In this document: piece after piece, positions 1 to 9,349 of the stretch
How the letters are laid out: every line of letters starts with the position of its first letter
Position numbering within the stretch: position 1 is the stretch's first letter
NCBI RefSeq assembly: GCF_000378385.1
Contig: NZ_KB899677.1
Coordinates: forward strand, 1 to 64,000
DNA: 64,000 nt
From: Paenibacillus daejeonensis DSM 15491
Lineage (GTDB): Bacteria; Bacillota; Bacilli; Paenibacillales; Paenibacillaceae
Direction: 5' to 3'
Translations under genes and position numbers: made by a program
Notes under the pieces: model-generated
Told to the model about the DNA's origin: nothing
What the model saw: only the letters and a program-made list of their open reading frames with translations
Database searches by the model: none

Positions 1-35
1 GGGGGTGCGAGGGTGCGTAGGAGCCCAATGCAAGA

Positions 36-76
36 AACAGCAGGTCAACAGGGATCCCCCCCTGCCGCCTGCTGTT
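36..76 (-). terminator. probable terminator of the roc operon
   Basis: Inverted repeat with 9-bp outer arms (36-44 and 68-76) and a second 5-bp inner stem (49-53 and 60-64). On the minus strand it lies about 110 nt beyond the rocA stop and is followed by a short, broken T-run (GTTTCTT). The weak T-run keeps confidence moderate. I see no gene in bases 1-185. Confidence 0.5.
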
Positions 77-185
77 CTTTGGAGCGACTTTGGACTTCAG
101 TGTCGCTGCTGGTCCGCCGCTGCCGAAGCGAAGCCCCGACGAAGCCTCCCCCGCGCAGCTCCCAGCGCGCGGGACAGCGCTCGAA

Positions 186-1751
186 TTAAACCTTCCGCGA
201 AGTCAGCTTCGCTTGGGTGAAGTGCAGCAGGTAGTCGTGACCGCCCGCTTTGGAATCTGTACCGGACATGTTGAAGCCGCCGAATGGGTGAACGCCAACC
301 AAGGCGCCTGTGCATTTGCGGTTGATGTAGAGGTTGCCGCAGTGCATGGTCTGCAGGGCTTGCTCGATTCGGCTCTCATCTGCGGAGAAGAATGCCCCGG
401 TCAGGCCAAACTCCGTATCGTTGTAAATGCGGATCGCATCTTCCCAGTCCGCTGCACGGCTGAGCCCAAGCACAGGCCCGAAGATTTCTTCCTGCATCAC
501 AACTGCTTTAGGATCCAGATCTGCAATCACAGTCGGCTCAATGAAATAGCCCTCCGGTGCGCCTGGCTTGCCACCCACAAGCAGACGTCCTTCGCTTTTG
601 CCTGTCTCGATGTAGTTCAAGATGCGATTATACGAGCTCTCATCGATGACCGGGCCAACAGGTGCATTGTCCTCAGGCAGACCGCTTACCAGCTGCTCCG
701 TCAGCTTCTGAACACGGTCCACTACCTCATCGTAGACGCTATCGACGATAATCGCGCGTGATCCAGCGGAGCATTTTTGTCCCTGGAACCCAAAGGCCGA
801 GGCAACGATAGCAGCTGAAGCCGCTTCGAGATCCGCTGTTTCATCGACGACCACGCCGTCCTTGCCACCCATCTCGGCGACCAGACGCTTCATCCAGATT
901 TGTCCCTCTGCGGTTTGGGCTGCAAGCTTTTGAATGTGCAGACCCGTCTCCTTGGAGCCCGTGAAGCTAATAAAGCGCGTCTTCGGATGGCTGGTCAGAT
1001 AGTCGCCAATCTCGGCCCCGCTGCCCGGCAGGAATTGGATGACGTCAGCCGGCATGCCCGCCTCGACCATCACTTCATAGAATTTGTAAGCAATGACCGT
1101 TGTCGGCGAGGCTGGCTTAAGGATGATGGTGTTGCCGCTAACCACTGCCGCGGATGCCATGCCAGCACAGATCGCCAGCGGGAAGTTCCAAGGTGGGATG
1201 ATGATGCCCACACCTAGTGGTATATAGGTCAACTGGTTGTCTTCACCCGGGAGCGGCTGTAGCGGCTGCAGCTCATTCGTGCGGGAGAGTCTTACCATTT
1301 CGCGGGCGTAATACTCCAGGAAGTCGATCGCTTCTGCTGTATCCGCATCGGCTTCAGGCCAGTTTTTGCCGGACTCCAGAATCATCCACGCCGAGAACTC
1401 ATGCTTGCGCTCGCGCATCAGAGAAGCTGCACGAACCAGAATCTCTGCACGTTCCACTGGAGCCACCTGCTTCCAACGCTCAAATGCTGCCAATGCCGAT
1501 GCCATCGCTTGCTCAGCCTGCTCACGACTGGCCTTGCTCACACGTCCAATGACTTGCTCTTTGCTCGCAGGATTAATCGAGACGATTTTATCCTCGGTCA
1601 TCACAGGCTGTCCGCCAATATGGAGCGGGTAATCTGCACCCAGGCGGGACTTGACCAGCTCAAGCGCCTCCTGCATCTCCTTGCGGTTCCCCTCCGTTGT
1701 GAAATTTGTCATGGGTTCGTTTTGAAATGGTGCAAATGCATGTACCGTCAT
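186..1751 (-). CDS. rocA: L-glutamate gamma-semialdehyde (P5C) dehydrogenase
   Basis: Oxidises glutamate-gamma-semialdehyde, in equilibrium with pyrroline-5-carboxylate, to glutamate with NAD; cytoplasmic last step of arginine and proline breakdown. The 521-residue length fits the RocA/PruA group of aldehyde dehydrogenases. The general-base Glu lies in AEMGGKD (about residue 293) and the catalytic Cys in GQKCSAGSR (about residue 326). The segment IPPWNFPLAICAGM is the cofactor-site motif of the family. The ATG at 1751 follows a GAGGGGATCACG ribosome site and overlaps the stop of the upstream proline dehydrogenase by 4 bp, so the two are probably translationally coupled. It is the last gene of a minus-strand block that contains both routes into its substrate. 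Family assignment is firm. Confidence 0.95.
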   Translation of the reverse strand: MTVHAFAPFQNEPMTNFTTEGNRKEMQEALELVKSRLGADYPLHIGGQPVMTEDKIVSINPASKEQVIGRVSKASREQAEQAMASALAAFERWKQVAPVERAEILVRAASLMRERKHEFSAWMILESGKNWPEADADTAEAIDFLEYYAREMVRLSRTNELQPLQPLPGEDNQLTYIPLGVGIIIPPWNFPLAICAGMASAAVVSGNTIILKPASPTTVIAYKFYEVMVEAGMPADVIQFLPGSGAEIGDYLTSHPKTRFISFTGSKETGLHIQKLAAQTAEGQIWMKRLVAEMGGKDGVVVDETADLEAASAAIVASAFGFQGQKCSAGSRAIIVDSVYDEVVDRVQKLTEQLVSGLPEDNAPVGPVIDESSYNRILNYIETGKSEGRLLVGGKPGAPEGYFIEPTVIADLDPKAVVMQEEIFGPVLGLSRAADWEDAIRIYNDTEFGLTGAFFSADESRIEQALQTMHCGNLYINRKCTGALVGVHPFGGFNMSGTDSKAGGHDYLLHFTQAKLTSRKV

Positions 1752-2677
1752 CGTGATCCCCTCGCTCTTCGCATATTTTTAAGAATGAACCCTACATTCG
1801 CCGGCCTCTCCGCCAAACGCCGCATAAAATAACCAAACCAGTCCTCACCGAAAGGAACGTAGACTCTAACGCGATGGCCGTCCCGCACCAAAGCATCCTG
1901 AAGATCCTCACCGATGCCATATAACATTTGAAATTCATAACAATCCTTGGAAATCCGTTGCTCCTCAATGAAAGCCAGAGACGCTTCGATAATTGACCGA
2001 TCATGGGTCGCAATGGCCGTGTAGCCTTGGGTTAACTGTAATTGAATAAGCTCCAAAAACTGCTTGTCGACATCAGACTTGCGGGGATAAGCGACCGTTT
2101 CCGGCTCCTTATAAGCCCCCTTGACCAATCGCATGTTGGCTCGCAGGCTGCCCAGCTCTCGGATGTCATCCGGGGCACGGCGCAGGTAGGCCTGGATGAC
2201 TACGCCCACGTTGTCATGAGTTTTTCTCAGTTCCCTATACAGATCTAGCGTCGGCTCACAATGCGCATAATCCTCCATGTCGATGCGGACAAAGTTGCCC
2301 GTCTTCCCGGCGTGGGAGACAATCCTCTGCATATGGCCCAGGCACAAGCCTTCCTCCAGATCGAGCCCCAAGCTGGTCAGCTTCAATGAAAGATTGGACT
2401 GTACACCGGATGCTGCGATTTCATCAAGTGTTCGGATACACATCTCCGCCGATGCCGCAGCATCCTCTGCATGAGCCACATACTCCCCCAGATGATCCAG
2501 AGTTGCCAGCTTGCCTGCAGCATTCAAGCCTTGAACTGCCGTTATAGCCTCTTCAATCGTACGTCCTGCAACAAACCGAGCTGCTCCCAGCTTCAAGCCA
2601 TACCGCTTGGCAAGGCGGCCCGCAGCGGGGCTCTTGCCGATGCCAAGCAACATATGACGCATGATCGACTCGAACAT
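1748..2677 (-). CDS. proline dehydrogenase
   Basis: FAD-dependent oxidation of proline to pyrroline-5-carboxylate, feeding the dehydrogenase encoded just downstream. At 309 residues it is the short monofunctional Gram-positive type (PutB/FadM), not the fused PutA enzyme. Recognisable barrel motifs are VRIDMEDYAHCEP, VIQAYLRRAPDD, RLVKGAYKEPE and, near the C-terminus, VRVYVPFGEDWFGYFMRRLAERP, which carries the substrate-binding arginines. The ATG at 2677 has a clear AGGAGGG site 8 nt upstream and starts 22 nt after the arginase stop. The C-terminal ATGA overlaps the rocA start. The context places proline and arginine degradation in a single transcription unit. Confidence 0.93.
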   Translation of the reverse strand: MFESIMRHMLLGIGKSPAAGRLAKRYGLKLGAARFVAGRTIEEAITAVQGLNAAGKLATLDHLGEYVAHAEDAAASAEMCIRTLDEIAASGVQSNLSLKLTSLGLDLEEGLCLGHMQRIVSHAGKTGNFVRIDMEDYAHCEPTLDLYRELRKTHDNVGVVIQAYLRRAPDDIRELGSLRANMRLVKGAYKEPETVAYPRKSDVDKQFLELIQLQLTQGYTAIATHDRSIIEASLAFIEEQRISKDCYEFQMLYGIGEDLQDALVRDGHRVRVYVPFGEDWFGYFMRRLAERPANVGFILKNMRRARGSR

Positions 2678-2699
2678 CCGGCTCCCTCCTCAGAGAATG

Positions 2700-3611
2700 C
2701 TACAGAATTCGCTTGCCGAGCAAAGACGCGACCAGTTCCACGGCCAAACGGGCCGTCCGGCGGTCATGATCCAGTTGGGCGTTTACCTCCACGATTTCTA
2801 CCGAAGTGACTTTCTCCGACTCCGCCAGCAATTCACAAGCGAAATGGGCTTCACGATAGTTCAAGCCGCCAGGCACTGGCGTACCGACACCGGCTGCTTC
2901 CATGGGATCGAGCACATCCAGATCAAAGCTGACGTGGACGCCGTCCGTGCCATCGCTAGCAATTTGAATGGCTTCTTCCACAATTTTCTGAATACCTTTG
3001 CGGTCTACTTCGTGCATGGTGTAGCAGGCAATGCCTTTGGCCTTGATGAGGTCACGTTCCGCTTGGTCCAGCTCACGAGCACCAATAATGACCAGTTTGC
3101 TCATATCAATTTCACCAGCGCCTGCCAGAATATCGCTTAGCTTCAGCTGCGCGTTTCCGGTTGCGATACCGAGCGGCATGCCATGCATATTGCCGCTTAG
3201 ACTGCTGGCTTCACTGTTCAGATCCGCATGCGCATCAAACCAGATCACGCCCAGCTTCTTGTAATGCTTGGTCAAGCCAGCCAATGTGCCGATTGCAACG
3301 CTGTGATCACCACCGACAACCAGTGGCATATGACCGGCGCCAATCGCTTCTGATACCGCCTCACCTAGCTTCGCGTTAACCTCTTTCACCTGCTGCATAT
3401 GCTTGGGAGGGCCGCCGCGGCTCCAGCTTTCCTCACCGCGCAAGGCTGCGGAAGGGCAAGCGATCTCCACCGTTTCTTCCAGTGTCAGGTCCAATTGACC
3501 GAGCTGCCTGATCAGTCCTGCCTGGATGACTGCGTCGGGTCCGAGCTCAGCGCCAGGATGTCTACCGCCCAGGGAGAATGGGACTTTGATGACTTGTATT
3601 GGTGTTGGCAT
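2700..3611 (-). CDS. rocF: arginase
   Basis: Hydrolyses arginine to ornithine and urea. The ureohydrolase Mn-binding motifs are all present in order: GGDHSVAIGT, WFDAHADLN and SFDLDVLDP; the active-site Glu lies in VEIVEVNAQLD. Of two in-frame starts (GTG 3620, ATG 3611) I chose the ATG because the AAGGAAGG site ends 8 nt before it; this gives 303 residues, normal for bacterial arginases. The rocD stop lies about 40 nt upstream. The VEVN-A-QLDH segment differs slightly from the usual VEVNP, but no metal ligand is missing. Confidence 0.95.
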   Translation of the reverse strand: MPTPIQVIKVPFSLGGRHPGAELGPDAVIQAGLIRQLGQLDLTLEETVEIACPSAALRGEESWSRGGPPKHMQQVKEVNAKLGEAVSEAIGAGHMPLVVGGDHSVAIGTLAGLTKHYKKLGVIWFDAHADLNSEASSLSGNMHGMPLGIATGNAQLKLSDILAGAGEIDMSKLVIIGARELDQAERDLIKAKGIACYTMHEVDRKGIQKIVEEAIQIASDGTDGVHVSFDLDVLDPMEAAGVGTPVPGGLNYREAHFACELLAESEKVTSVEIVEVNAQLDHDRRTARLAVELVASLLGKRIL

Positions 3612-3653
3612 AATGGTCACCTTCCTTATCGTTGATATTCAAAACGTTCGTTT

Positions 3654-4862
3654 TTATGAGGTCGGAGCGGTCAATACTTTTTCAATTCGGTCGAGCGCCC
3701 AGTCCAGATCGGACTGTTCAATAATAAGCGGCGGGGCAAAACGAATCGTCGTCTCATGTGTTTCTTTGCAGAGCAGGCCTTGTTCCATCAGCTGCTCACA
3801 GAATGGCCGCGCCTTGCGATCCAGCTCCACACCGATGAATAGTCCACGCCCGCGGATCTCGCGGATATAGGGGCTGTTGATGGCTTCCAGGCGGCTGCGG
3901 AAATAGTTGCCCAGCCGATCTGAACGCTCTGCCAGCGATTCGCGCTCCACCACGTCAAGTGCGGCAATCGCTACACTGCAAGCAAGGGGATTGCCACCAA
4001 AGGTCGAACCGTGCGACCCGGGCTCGAAGACACCCAGGATCTCATCGTCAGCTGCAACTGCGGATACCGGCAGCACACCGCCGCCTAGTGCCTTGCCCAT
4101 GATATACACGTCCGGGGTCACATCCTCCCAGTCACAAGCGAAGCGGCGTCCCGTACGGCCAAAGCCAGTCTGGATCTCATCGGCAACGAAGATCACCCGG
4201 TTGCTCTGACAAAGCTCATAAGCCGCCTTCAGATAGCCTTGTGGCGGGATTACAATGCCTGCCTCACCCTGAATCGGTTCAATCAGCAGCGCTGCTGTAC
4301 GGGGCGTAATGGCCTGCTCGAGTGCTGCCAGATCACCGTAAGGAATGATTTTAAAGCCCGGTGTAAAAGGCCCGAAATCCTCGCGGTACTCTTCGGAAGA
4401 GGAAAACGAGGTAATCGTCAGTGTACGTCCGTGGAAATTACCGCTGCACACAATAATCTCGGCTTGGTCTGCAGGAACGCCTTTGACCCGGTACGCCCAC
4501 CGTCGTACGGCCTTGATCGCCGTTTCTACCGCTTCTGCACCACTATTCATCGCCAGTACGCGGGATTTACCCGTATACTTGGAGAGCTTTTCATAGAAGA
4601 TGCCAGGAGATGGACTATGGAAGGCACGCGAGGTCAGCGTCACTTTATCCGCCTGCTCCTTGAGTGCCCGGATAATGTCAGGATGCCGATGTCCTTGGTT
4701 CAAAGCCGAGTACGCACTTAGCATATCCATAAAACGATTGCCTTCTGGATCCTCCACCCATACGCCCTCCGCACGATCGATAACGATAGGCAGCGGGTGA
4801 TAATTATGCGCGCCATAGCGGTTGGATTGGTCAATGGCAGTCTGGGATAGCGTTTGACTCAT
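3654..4862 (-). CDS. rocD: ornithine aminotransferase
   Basis: PLP enzyme that transfers the delta-amino group of ornithine to 2-oxoglutarate, giving glutamate-gamma-semialdehyde. It is a class-III aminotransferase with the PLP lysine in [17 protein letters not shown] (about residue 257) and the family motifs [20 protein letters not shown] and [12 protein letters not shown]. The frame is open 27 codons further upstream, but the ATG at 4862 is preceded by GAAAGAGGTGGATAAA and begins the conserved region, so it is the start; this gives 402 residues. A palindromic operator (4894-4910) sits just upstream, so rocD probably has its own regulated promoter as well as possible read-through from the importer genes. 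Confidence 0.95.
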   Translation of the reverse strand: MSQTLSQTAIDQSNRYGAHNYHPLPIVIDRAEGVWVEDPEGNRFMDMLSAYSALNQGHRHPDIIRALKEQADKVTLTSRAFHSPSPGIFYEKLSKYTGKSRVLAMNSGAEAVETAIKAVRRWAYRVKGVPADQAEIIVCSGNFHGRTLTITSFSSSEEYREDFGPFTPGFKIIPYGDLAALEQAITPRTAALLIEPIQGEAGIVIPPQGYLKAAYELCQSNRVIFVADEIQTGFGRTGRRFACDWEDVTPDVYIMGKALGGGVLPVSAVAADDEILGVFEPGSHGSTFGGNPLACSVAIAALDVVERESLAERSDRLGNYFRSRLEAINSPYIREIRGRGLFIGVELDRKARPFCEQLMEQGLLCKETHETTIRFAPPLIIEQSDLDWALDRIEKVLTAPTS

Positions 4863-4893
4863 TTTATCCACCTCTTTCAAATTTGTATTTTGT

Positions 4894-4910
4894 ATTTTGT
4901 ATACAATATA
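4894..4910 (-). promoter_or_regulatory. probable GntR operator before rocD
   Basis: Minus-strand 17-mer TATATTGTATACAAAAT with the perfect palindrome TTGTATACAA at 4897-4906, about 32 nt before the rocD ATG and within an AT-rich promoter region. It matches 16 of 17 bases of the site at 7282-7298 before the importer. FCD-type GntR regulators commonly bind short palindromes of this class, and such a regulator is encoded next door, hence the assignment. Confidence 0.75.
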
Positions 4911-4970
4911 TAATATACTTCGATGGTTAAAAAAATCGGACAAAGCTCTCAGTTGCCCTGTCCTTACTTG

Positions 4971-5693
4971 CTACAAAACTTTAGATAAGAAATCCTGCGT
5001 GCGCGGATGCTGGGGATTGGCCATAATCTCGCGCGGATTCCCTTCTTCTACAATATTGCCGCCGTCCATGAAGATCAGCCGGTCGCCAACCTCACGGGCA
5101 AAGCCCATTTCATGGGTGACGATAATCATCGTCATCCCGTCCTTGGCCAGCTTCTTCATAACATCCAGTACCTCGCCGACCATCTCCGGGTCCAGCGCCG
5201 AGGTAGGCTCATCGAACAACATTACTGTCGGCTGCATCGCCAGCGCGCGAGCAATCGCGATCCGCTGCTTTTGTCCGCCCGAGAGCTTGGCTGGATAGGC
5301 CGACTGCTTATCCTCGAGACCTACTGAGCGAAGTAGTTCCAATGCAAATTCTTGACCAGATGCTTTATTATTCTTCTTGAGCAAGGTTGGTGCCAGCAAG
5401 AGATTTTCCATGACAGTCATATGCGGGAATAAATTAAAATGCTGAAACACCATTCCCATCCTCTGACGAATCTGATTTAACTCCGACTGGCTGCCCGTAA
5501 CCTCACGTTCTTCGAAATAAATTCGTCCACTGGTTGGTTCTTCCAGTCTATTCAAACAACGGAGAAACGTGCTCTTGCCCGATCCACTGGGACCGATTAC
5601 AGCGACGACTTCTCCCTTATTAATAGTCGTGTTGATCCCCTTGAGCACCTGATTACTGCCAAACGACTTGTGAAGTTCTTCAACCTTAATCAT
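4971..5693 (-). CDS. polar amino-acid ABC transporter ATPase
   Basis: ATP-hydrolysing subunit of a polar-amino-acid importer (GlnQ/ArtM class), 240 residues. Walker [10 protein letters not shown], signature LSGGQKQR, Walker [12 protein letters not shown] and the switch histidine in [12 protein letters not shown] are all intact. The ATG overlaps the permease stop by 4 bp (ATGA), marking tight coupling. Because the operon continues into ornithine aminotransferase, arginase and proline dehydrogenase, the likely cargo is arginine, ornithine or a related basic amino acid. That specificity is inferred from context, not from the sequence. Confidence 0.93.
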   Translation of the reverse strand: MIKVEELHKSFGSNQVLKGINTTINKGEVVAVIGPSGSGKSTFLRCLNRLEEPTSGRIYFEEREVTGSQSELNQIRQRMGMVFQHFNLFPHMTVMENLLLAPTLLKKNNKASGQEFALELLRSVGLEDKQSAYPAKLSGGQKQRIAIARALAMQPTVMLFDEPTSALDPEMVGEVLDVMKKLAKDGMTMIIVTHEMGFAREVGDRLIFMDGGNIVEEGNPREIMANPQHPRTQDFLSKVL

Positions 5694-6334
5694 GATTTAT
5701 TCAACTTCCTTTCCAGCGCTTGCAGCAGGTTTGAGAGGGTAAAGGTTAAAACAAAGTAAATAACGGCCACTACAATTAACGGCTCCAATGGCAAGAATAA
5801 AGACCCTTGTAAAATACGTGCCCGATAAAGCAACTCGCCAATACCAATAACCGATACAAGAGAAGAATCCTTGATGATAATTATGAATTCATTACCTATG
5901 GCTGGAAGCATGTTGCGAAAAGCCTGCGGCAATACAACGTGTCTCATCGCCATCGTGCGAGTCATGCCAAGAGAACGTGCAGCTTCAAGCTGACCTTTAT
6001 CAATCGCTTGAATTCCTGCACGAAAAACTTCTGCCATGTAAGCAGCGCAGTTCATGGTTAATGCGACAACCCCGGAAGCAAATGCCGGCAAATTAATAAA
6101 TTCTGCCAATCCGTAATGAATAAGTAAGATTTGAACCAATAACGGGGTGCCCCGGATTACTTCAATGTACGCTGATGCAAAGAATTTAAACGGTTTAAAC
6201 GTTGAAATTCGCATCAGTGCGAACAGTACGCCTAATAATGTGCCGAGGACAACGCCTACAGCTGAAAGCTGTAGTGTTGTCCAAGCGGCACTTAGAAATG
6301 TAGGCCATTGTTCGTGTAAGAAAGAGAAGTTCAT
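5690..6334 (-). CDS. polar amino-acid ABC transporter permease
   Basis: Membrane subunit of the importer (HisM/GlnP class), 214 residues with about five hydrophobic segments. The cytoplasmic EAA loop that docks on the ATPase reads [25 protein letters not shown] single permease gene is present, so the channel is probably a homodimer. The ribosome site (GGACGGAG) is weaker than those of the neighbours. It lies 22 nt after the binding-protein stop, in the same operon. Confidence 0.92.
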   Translation of the reverse strand: MNFSFLHEQWPTFLSAAWTTLQLSAVGVVLGTLLGVLFALMRISTFKPFKFFASAYIEVIRGTPLLVQILLIHYGLAEFINLPAFASGVVALTMNCAAYMAEVFRAGIQAIDKGQLEAARSLGMTRTMAMRHVVLPQAFRNMLPAIGNEFIIIIKDSSLVSVIGIGELLYRARILQGSLFLPLEPLIVVAVIYFVLTFTLSNLLQALERKLNKS

Positions 6335-6356
6335 AGTTAGCTAACTCCGTCCGTTA

Positions 6357-7196
6357 TTATTCTCCCAGCAGTTCGTTGGCCTCGACTACAAAACGGTCAA
6401 TCTCCCCTGCTTCGATCAGACGCTCAATAGTAGCATTAATACTATTCATCAACTCGTCTTCACCAAGTTTCACAGCAACGGAAAAACCATCATCGTCTTC
6501 AGGTGCGATTTCAACATTTGAGATTACCAGGCCTTCTTGAGCAATTTCATATTGCTCCGCTACTGGCGTCTCCAAAATAACTGCATCGACACGTCCACTA
6601 GACAATTCCAAAATCAGTTCAGGAATCTTACCTAGGGCAGTCAGATTCGCGCCTTCGATCTCTTGGGCAATCCCTTCTTGGATAGATCCCATTTGAATGC
6701 CAATTCGCTTGCCTTCGAGGTCTTCGACCGATGTAAACTGTTCTGCCTGGTCAGCACTTACAAGAACAGCTTGAGTTGCTTTGTAGTAAACATCTGAGAG
6801 CAGGAAGTTTTCTCGACGCTCATCAGTTGCAGACAAAGCAGAGATAACCATATCTACCTTGTTTGAATTAAGAGCCATTAAAAGTCCGTCAAAATCAATG
6901 TCTTGAATTTCAAGCTCTGCATTCATATCTTTGGCAATTTCTTTAGCCAATTCAATATCAATACCAACAATGGTATCTACGCCATCAATCGTTTTGTGAA
7001 ACTCAAATGGCGCGTAGTCTGCACTTGTTCCCAAAATAATTTTGCTTGCTTGTTCAGTAGGCTCGTTACCGCCATTACTACCAGTATTCGTATTGTTTGG
7101 TGCGTTGTCCGGCGTGTTGGTGGTGCCGCCTCCACATGCTGCTACCATCATTGCCATTGCTGCAATACTGCCTGTTGCCATCCACTTTTTGTTCAT
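6357..7196 (-). CDS. polar amino-acid-binding lipoprotein
   Basis: Extracellular substrate-binding lipoprotein of the importer. Signal peptide MNKKWMATGSIAAMAMM, then lipobox VAAC, then a Gly/Asn/Thr-rich tether of about 30 residues. The mature part is a type-II periplasmic-binding fold (SBP_bac_3), with GTSADYAPFEF at the start of lobe 1, GIDIELAKEIAKDM, and SALSATDERRENFLLSDVYY near the hinge. An in-frame ATG exists 23 codons upstream, but only the start at 7196 has a purine-rich site (CGGGGGAAAA) and gives a proper signal peptide. First gene of the importer-roc block. Confidence 0.92.
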   Translation of the reverse strand: MNKKWMATGSIAAMAMMVAACGGGTTNTPDNAPNNTNTGSNGGNEPTEQASKIILGTSADYAPFEFHKTIDGVDTIVGIDIELAKEIAKDMNAELEIQDIDFDGLLMALNSNKVDMVISALSATDERRENFLLSDVYYKATQAVLVSADQAEQFTSVEDLEGKRIGIQMGSIQEGIAQEIEGANLTALGKIPELILELSSGRVDAVILETPVAEQYEIAQEGLVISNVEIAPEDDDGFSVAVKLGEDELMNSINATIERLIEAGEIDRFVVEANELLGE

Positions 7197-7281
7197 TCTT
7201 TTTTCCCCCGTTTTCATCATTTTAACACTCATTAACCACGCGATACAATCACATAAACCTAACACGGCCTCGAGAGCGATG

Positions 7282-7298
7282 TATATTGTATACAGAAT
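7282..7298 (+). promoter_or_regulatory. probable GntR operator before the importer operon
   Basis: The 17-mer TATATTGTATACAGAAT lies about 90 nt before the start of the binding lipoprotein gene, in the divergent region shared with the GntR gene. It differs at one base from the site before rocD. The remaining part of the roughly 320-bp divergent region is AT-rich and holds the gntR promoter. Confidence 0.75.
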
Positions 7299-7409
7299 AC
7301 TTCACACAATATACGAGCCTCAACATGTAAGCAATTATAACACTCTCTTCTATTGCGCACAATCATTTTTTCACCAGTATTTACGTTAACAAATTCAGTG
7401 TGAAAAGAC

Positions 7410-7438
7410 CTGACAACTCGCAATTATTTGGTTATAAT
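7410..7438 (+). promoter_or_regulatory. sigma-A promoter of the GntR gene
   Basis: -35 box CTGACA (7410-7415), 17-bp spacer, -10 box TATAAT (7433-7438). It points at the GntR gene, giving a leader of about 70 nt. Confidence 0.75.
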
Positions 7439-7516
7439 AACCTAAACAACTTCAATAGTAGAGAATGACCTTGCGATGACTTGATTTTTGTTCAAATGCA
7501 CAAGGGGGAATCGCCG

Positions 7517-8161
7517 TTGCAGGCTCCAAAATATCAATCTCTGAAAGACCACGTATATGATTATATCGCGCAGCGTATTCAAGATCAAACGTTGCTGCCG
7601 AATCAGAAAATTAATGAAGCTGAAATTTGCAAAAAACTGGAGATTAGCCGGACACCTACAAGGGAAGCCCTGTTTCAGTTGACATCCGATAATCTACTGG
7701 ATTACTTGCCGCGTCGCGGCTTTACAGTCAAAGCCTTTGATCCGAAAAAGAAGCTTGACCTTTCCCTTATCATCGGGACATTGGAAGGTCTCGCTGCCGC
7801 CCTGGCCGTGGAGCATCTGGGTGACAAGGAGCTTGGCGCAATGAAGGCTCTCGTGGATAAAATGGACAATGATATTTCGAATCATAACTTTACGGACTAT
7901 TACAAGGATCAAGTCGTCTTTCATAAGATGTATATCGACAAATCCAACAATGACGTTCTAATCGAAACGCTAAACTCACTTAAGAATAGCTTCATCCGCC
8001 AATCCTATGGCAGTGAGGATCCCGACCGGCTAATGCGGGTGCTGCATATCGTCAACGGCGAGCACCGCAAGATTCTGGATCTATTCCATGCCAAAGACAA
8101 ACAAGGCCTCGAAGAAACATTGAAATATCATTGGCGCATTATTGACAACGAGATGCTCTAG
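7517..8161 (+). CDS. GntR-family (FCD/FadR-type) regulator
   Basis: DNA-binding regulator, about 214 residues. The N-terminal winged helix-turn-helix contains the GntR signature KINEAEICKKLEISRTPTREA; the C-terminal all-helical FCD domain (about residues 85-205) binds a small effector. Three starts are possible: TTG 7481, ATG 7496 and TTG 7517. Only TTG 7517 has a good Shine-Dalgarno (AAGGGGGAA at 7502-7510, 6 nt away), so I chose it. Divergent to the importer-roc block, and the TTGTATACAA-type sites before that block are its likely targets. Many bacilli use the sigma-54 activator RocR for these genes; here a GntR protein appears to hold the role (inference). Confidence 0.88.
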   Translation: MQAPKYQSLKDHVYDYIAQRIQDQTLLPNQKINEAEICKKLEISRTPTREALFQLTSDNLLDYLPRRGFTVKAFDPKKKLDLSLIIGTLEGLAAALAVEHLGDKELGAMKALVDKMDNDISNHNFTDYYKDQVVFHKMYIDKSNNDVLIETLNSLKNSFIRQSYGSEDPDRLMRVLHIVNGEHRKILDLFHAKDKQGLEETLKYHWRIIDNEML

Positions 8162-8188
8162 CCACTCCTTTCATAACAACCACCTGAC

Positions 8189-8225
8189 AAGCACCTCCAA
8201 CTCCTTATTACGGATGAAGGTGCTT
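8189..8225 (+). terminator. terminator after the GntR gene
   Basis: 8-bp inverted repeat AAGCACCT/AGGTGCTT with a loop of about 20 nt, 27 nt after the GntR stop and followed by a T-rich stretch (GTTTTATTATTA). Confidence 0.6.
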
Positions 8226-8240
8226 ATTGGCGTTTTATTA

Positions 8241-9320
8241 TTACCGGTCCGGCAGCAAGATCACCTTCAGACAGCCGCTGCTCTTCTTGACCATCTGAAA
8301 TCCTGTCTCGAACTCCGAAAGCGGCAGCTGGTGGGTAACAACCCCCTTCGTTGGGAGCCGACCGTCCGCAATACCACGGATGACATGCGGATAGCAATAA
8401 GGCCCAAGGTGGGCGCCAAGAATGTCAAGCTCCTTGCGGTCGCCGATGATGCTCCAATCCACCGTAACGGGACTGCCAAAGACGCTGAATTCAACGAACC
8501 TCCCCAATTTGCGGATCGCGTGCAGCCCCTGGATGACGCTGGCCGGCGCACCACTTGCCTCGATGTACACGTCGCATCCGTAGCCTTCGGTCCGCTCGAG
8601 GATCGCCTCCACCACATTGTCCCGAGAGGGGTTGAGCACCAGGTCCGCGCCAAATTGCTTGGCCAGCTCCAGCCGATCATCCTGCAAATCGATCACCGCA
8701 AGCGTACCCGGACCGCGCAATCGGGCAGCAGCCACCATCCCCAGTCCCAGCGTCCCCGCCCCCGAGATGACCGTAAAATCACCAAGCTCGATGCCTGCCC
8801 GGTTCACGGCGTGCATGGAACAAGCATAGGGCTCGATCAGAATGGCCTGCTCCAGCGGGAGGTCATGAGGTACACGATGATTAATCGCATGCTCCGGAAA
8901 AATCATGTACTCGGCCATAGCCCCATTCACATTGGATTGGAAACCATAGATATCATGCTTGTGGCACATCCAATACTGTCCCCGGCGGCAGAAGCGACAT
9001 TCCGTGCAGGGGACAATCTGCTCGGAGATCAAGCGGTCGCCCACCTGGTAATCGGAGACGTCTCCCCCAACCGCTACGACAAGACCGACAAATTCATGCC
9101 CAGGGATGACGGGCGTTTTGACATAACGGGGCTGCCCGTCACCTCCCCAGAACATAGGCGCGCCATCCCACGCTTTCACGTCACCTGCACAGATGCCGCA
9201 GCCTTCCACACGAATCAGCACTTCCCTTGGCCCCGGCTCAGGTGTTGCCACCGTTTCGTAACGATAGTCACCTGGCCCGTGGCATACAACCGCTTTCATC
9301 TTGGTTGGAATCGTCTCCAT
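8241..9320 (-). CDS. zinc-dependent medium-chain alcohol dehydrogenase
   Basis: NAD(P)-dependent polyol or alcohol dehydrogenase of the sorbitol/threonine dehydrogenase class, 359 residues. Catalytic zinc ligands lie in EGCGICAGD and IPGHEF, the structural zinc site is CTECRFCRRGQYWMC, and the nucleotide loop is SGAGTLGLGM followed by AVIDLQDD; the Asp after the second strand favours NAD. The start at 9320 is preceded by GGGAGGAAAG; a longer open frame upstream runs into the neighbouring gene and is ignored. Third gene of an operon with an amidohydrolase and a UbiD-like decarboxylase. The substrate is unknown; polyols and beta-hydroxy acids are both plausible. Confidence 0.88.
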   Translation of the reverse strand: METIPTKMKAVVCHGPGDYRYETVATPEPGPREVLIRVEGCGICAGDVKAWDGAPMFWGGDGQPRYVKTPVIPGHEFVGLVVAVGGDVSDYQVGDRLISEQIVPCTECRFCRRGQYWMCHKHDIYGFQSNVNGAMAEYMIFPEHAINHRVPHDLPLEQAILIEPYACSMHAVNRAGIELGDFTVISGAGTLGLGMVAAARLRGPGTLAVIDLQDDRLELAKQFGADLVLNPSRDNVVEAILERTEGYGCDVYIEASGAPASVIQGLHAIRKLGRFVEFSVFGSPVTVDWSIIGDRKELDILGAHLGPYCYPHVIRGIADGRLPTKGVVTHQLPLSEFETGFQMVKKSSGCLKVILLPDR

Positions 9321-9349
9321 CGTCTGGCTTTCCTCCCACTGCTTGCCCC

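Noticed and set aside
90-761. 223-codon plus-strand open frame
   Set aside because: Antisense to rocA, whose motifs are intact; no independent support.
7481-7516. TTG 7481 or ATG 7496 as start of the GntR gene
   Set aside because: Neither has a ribosome site; AAGGGGGAA is correctly spaced only for TTG 7517.
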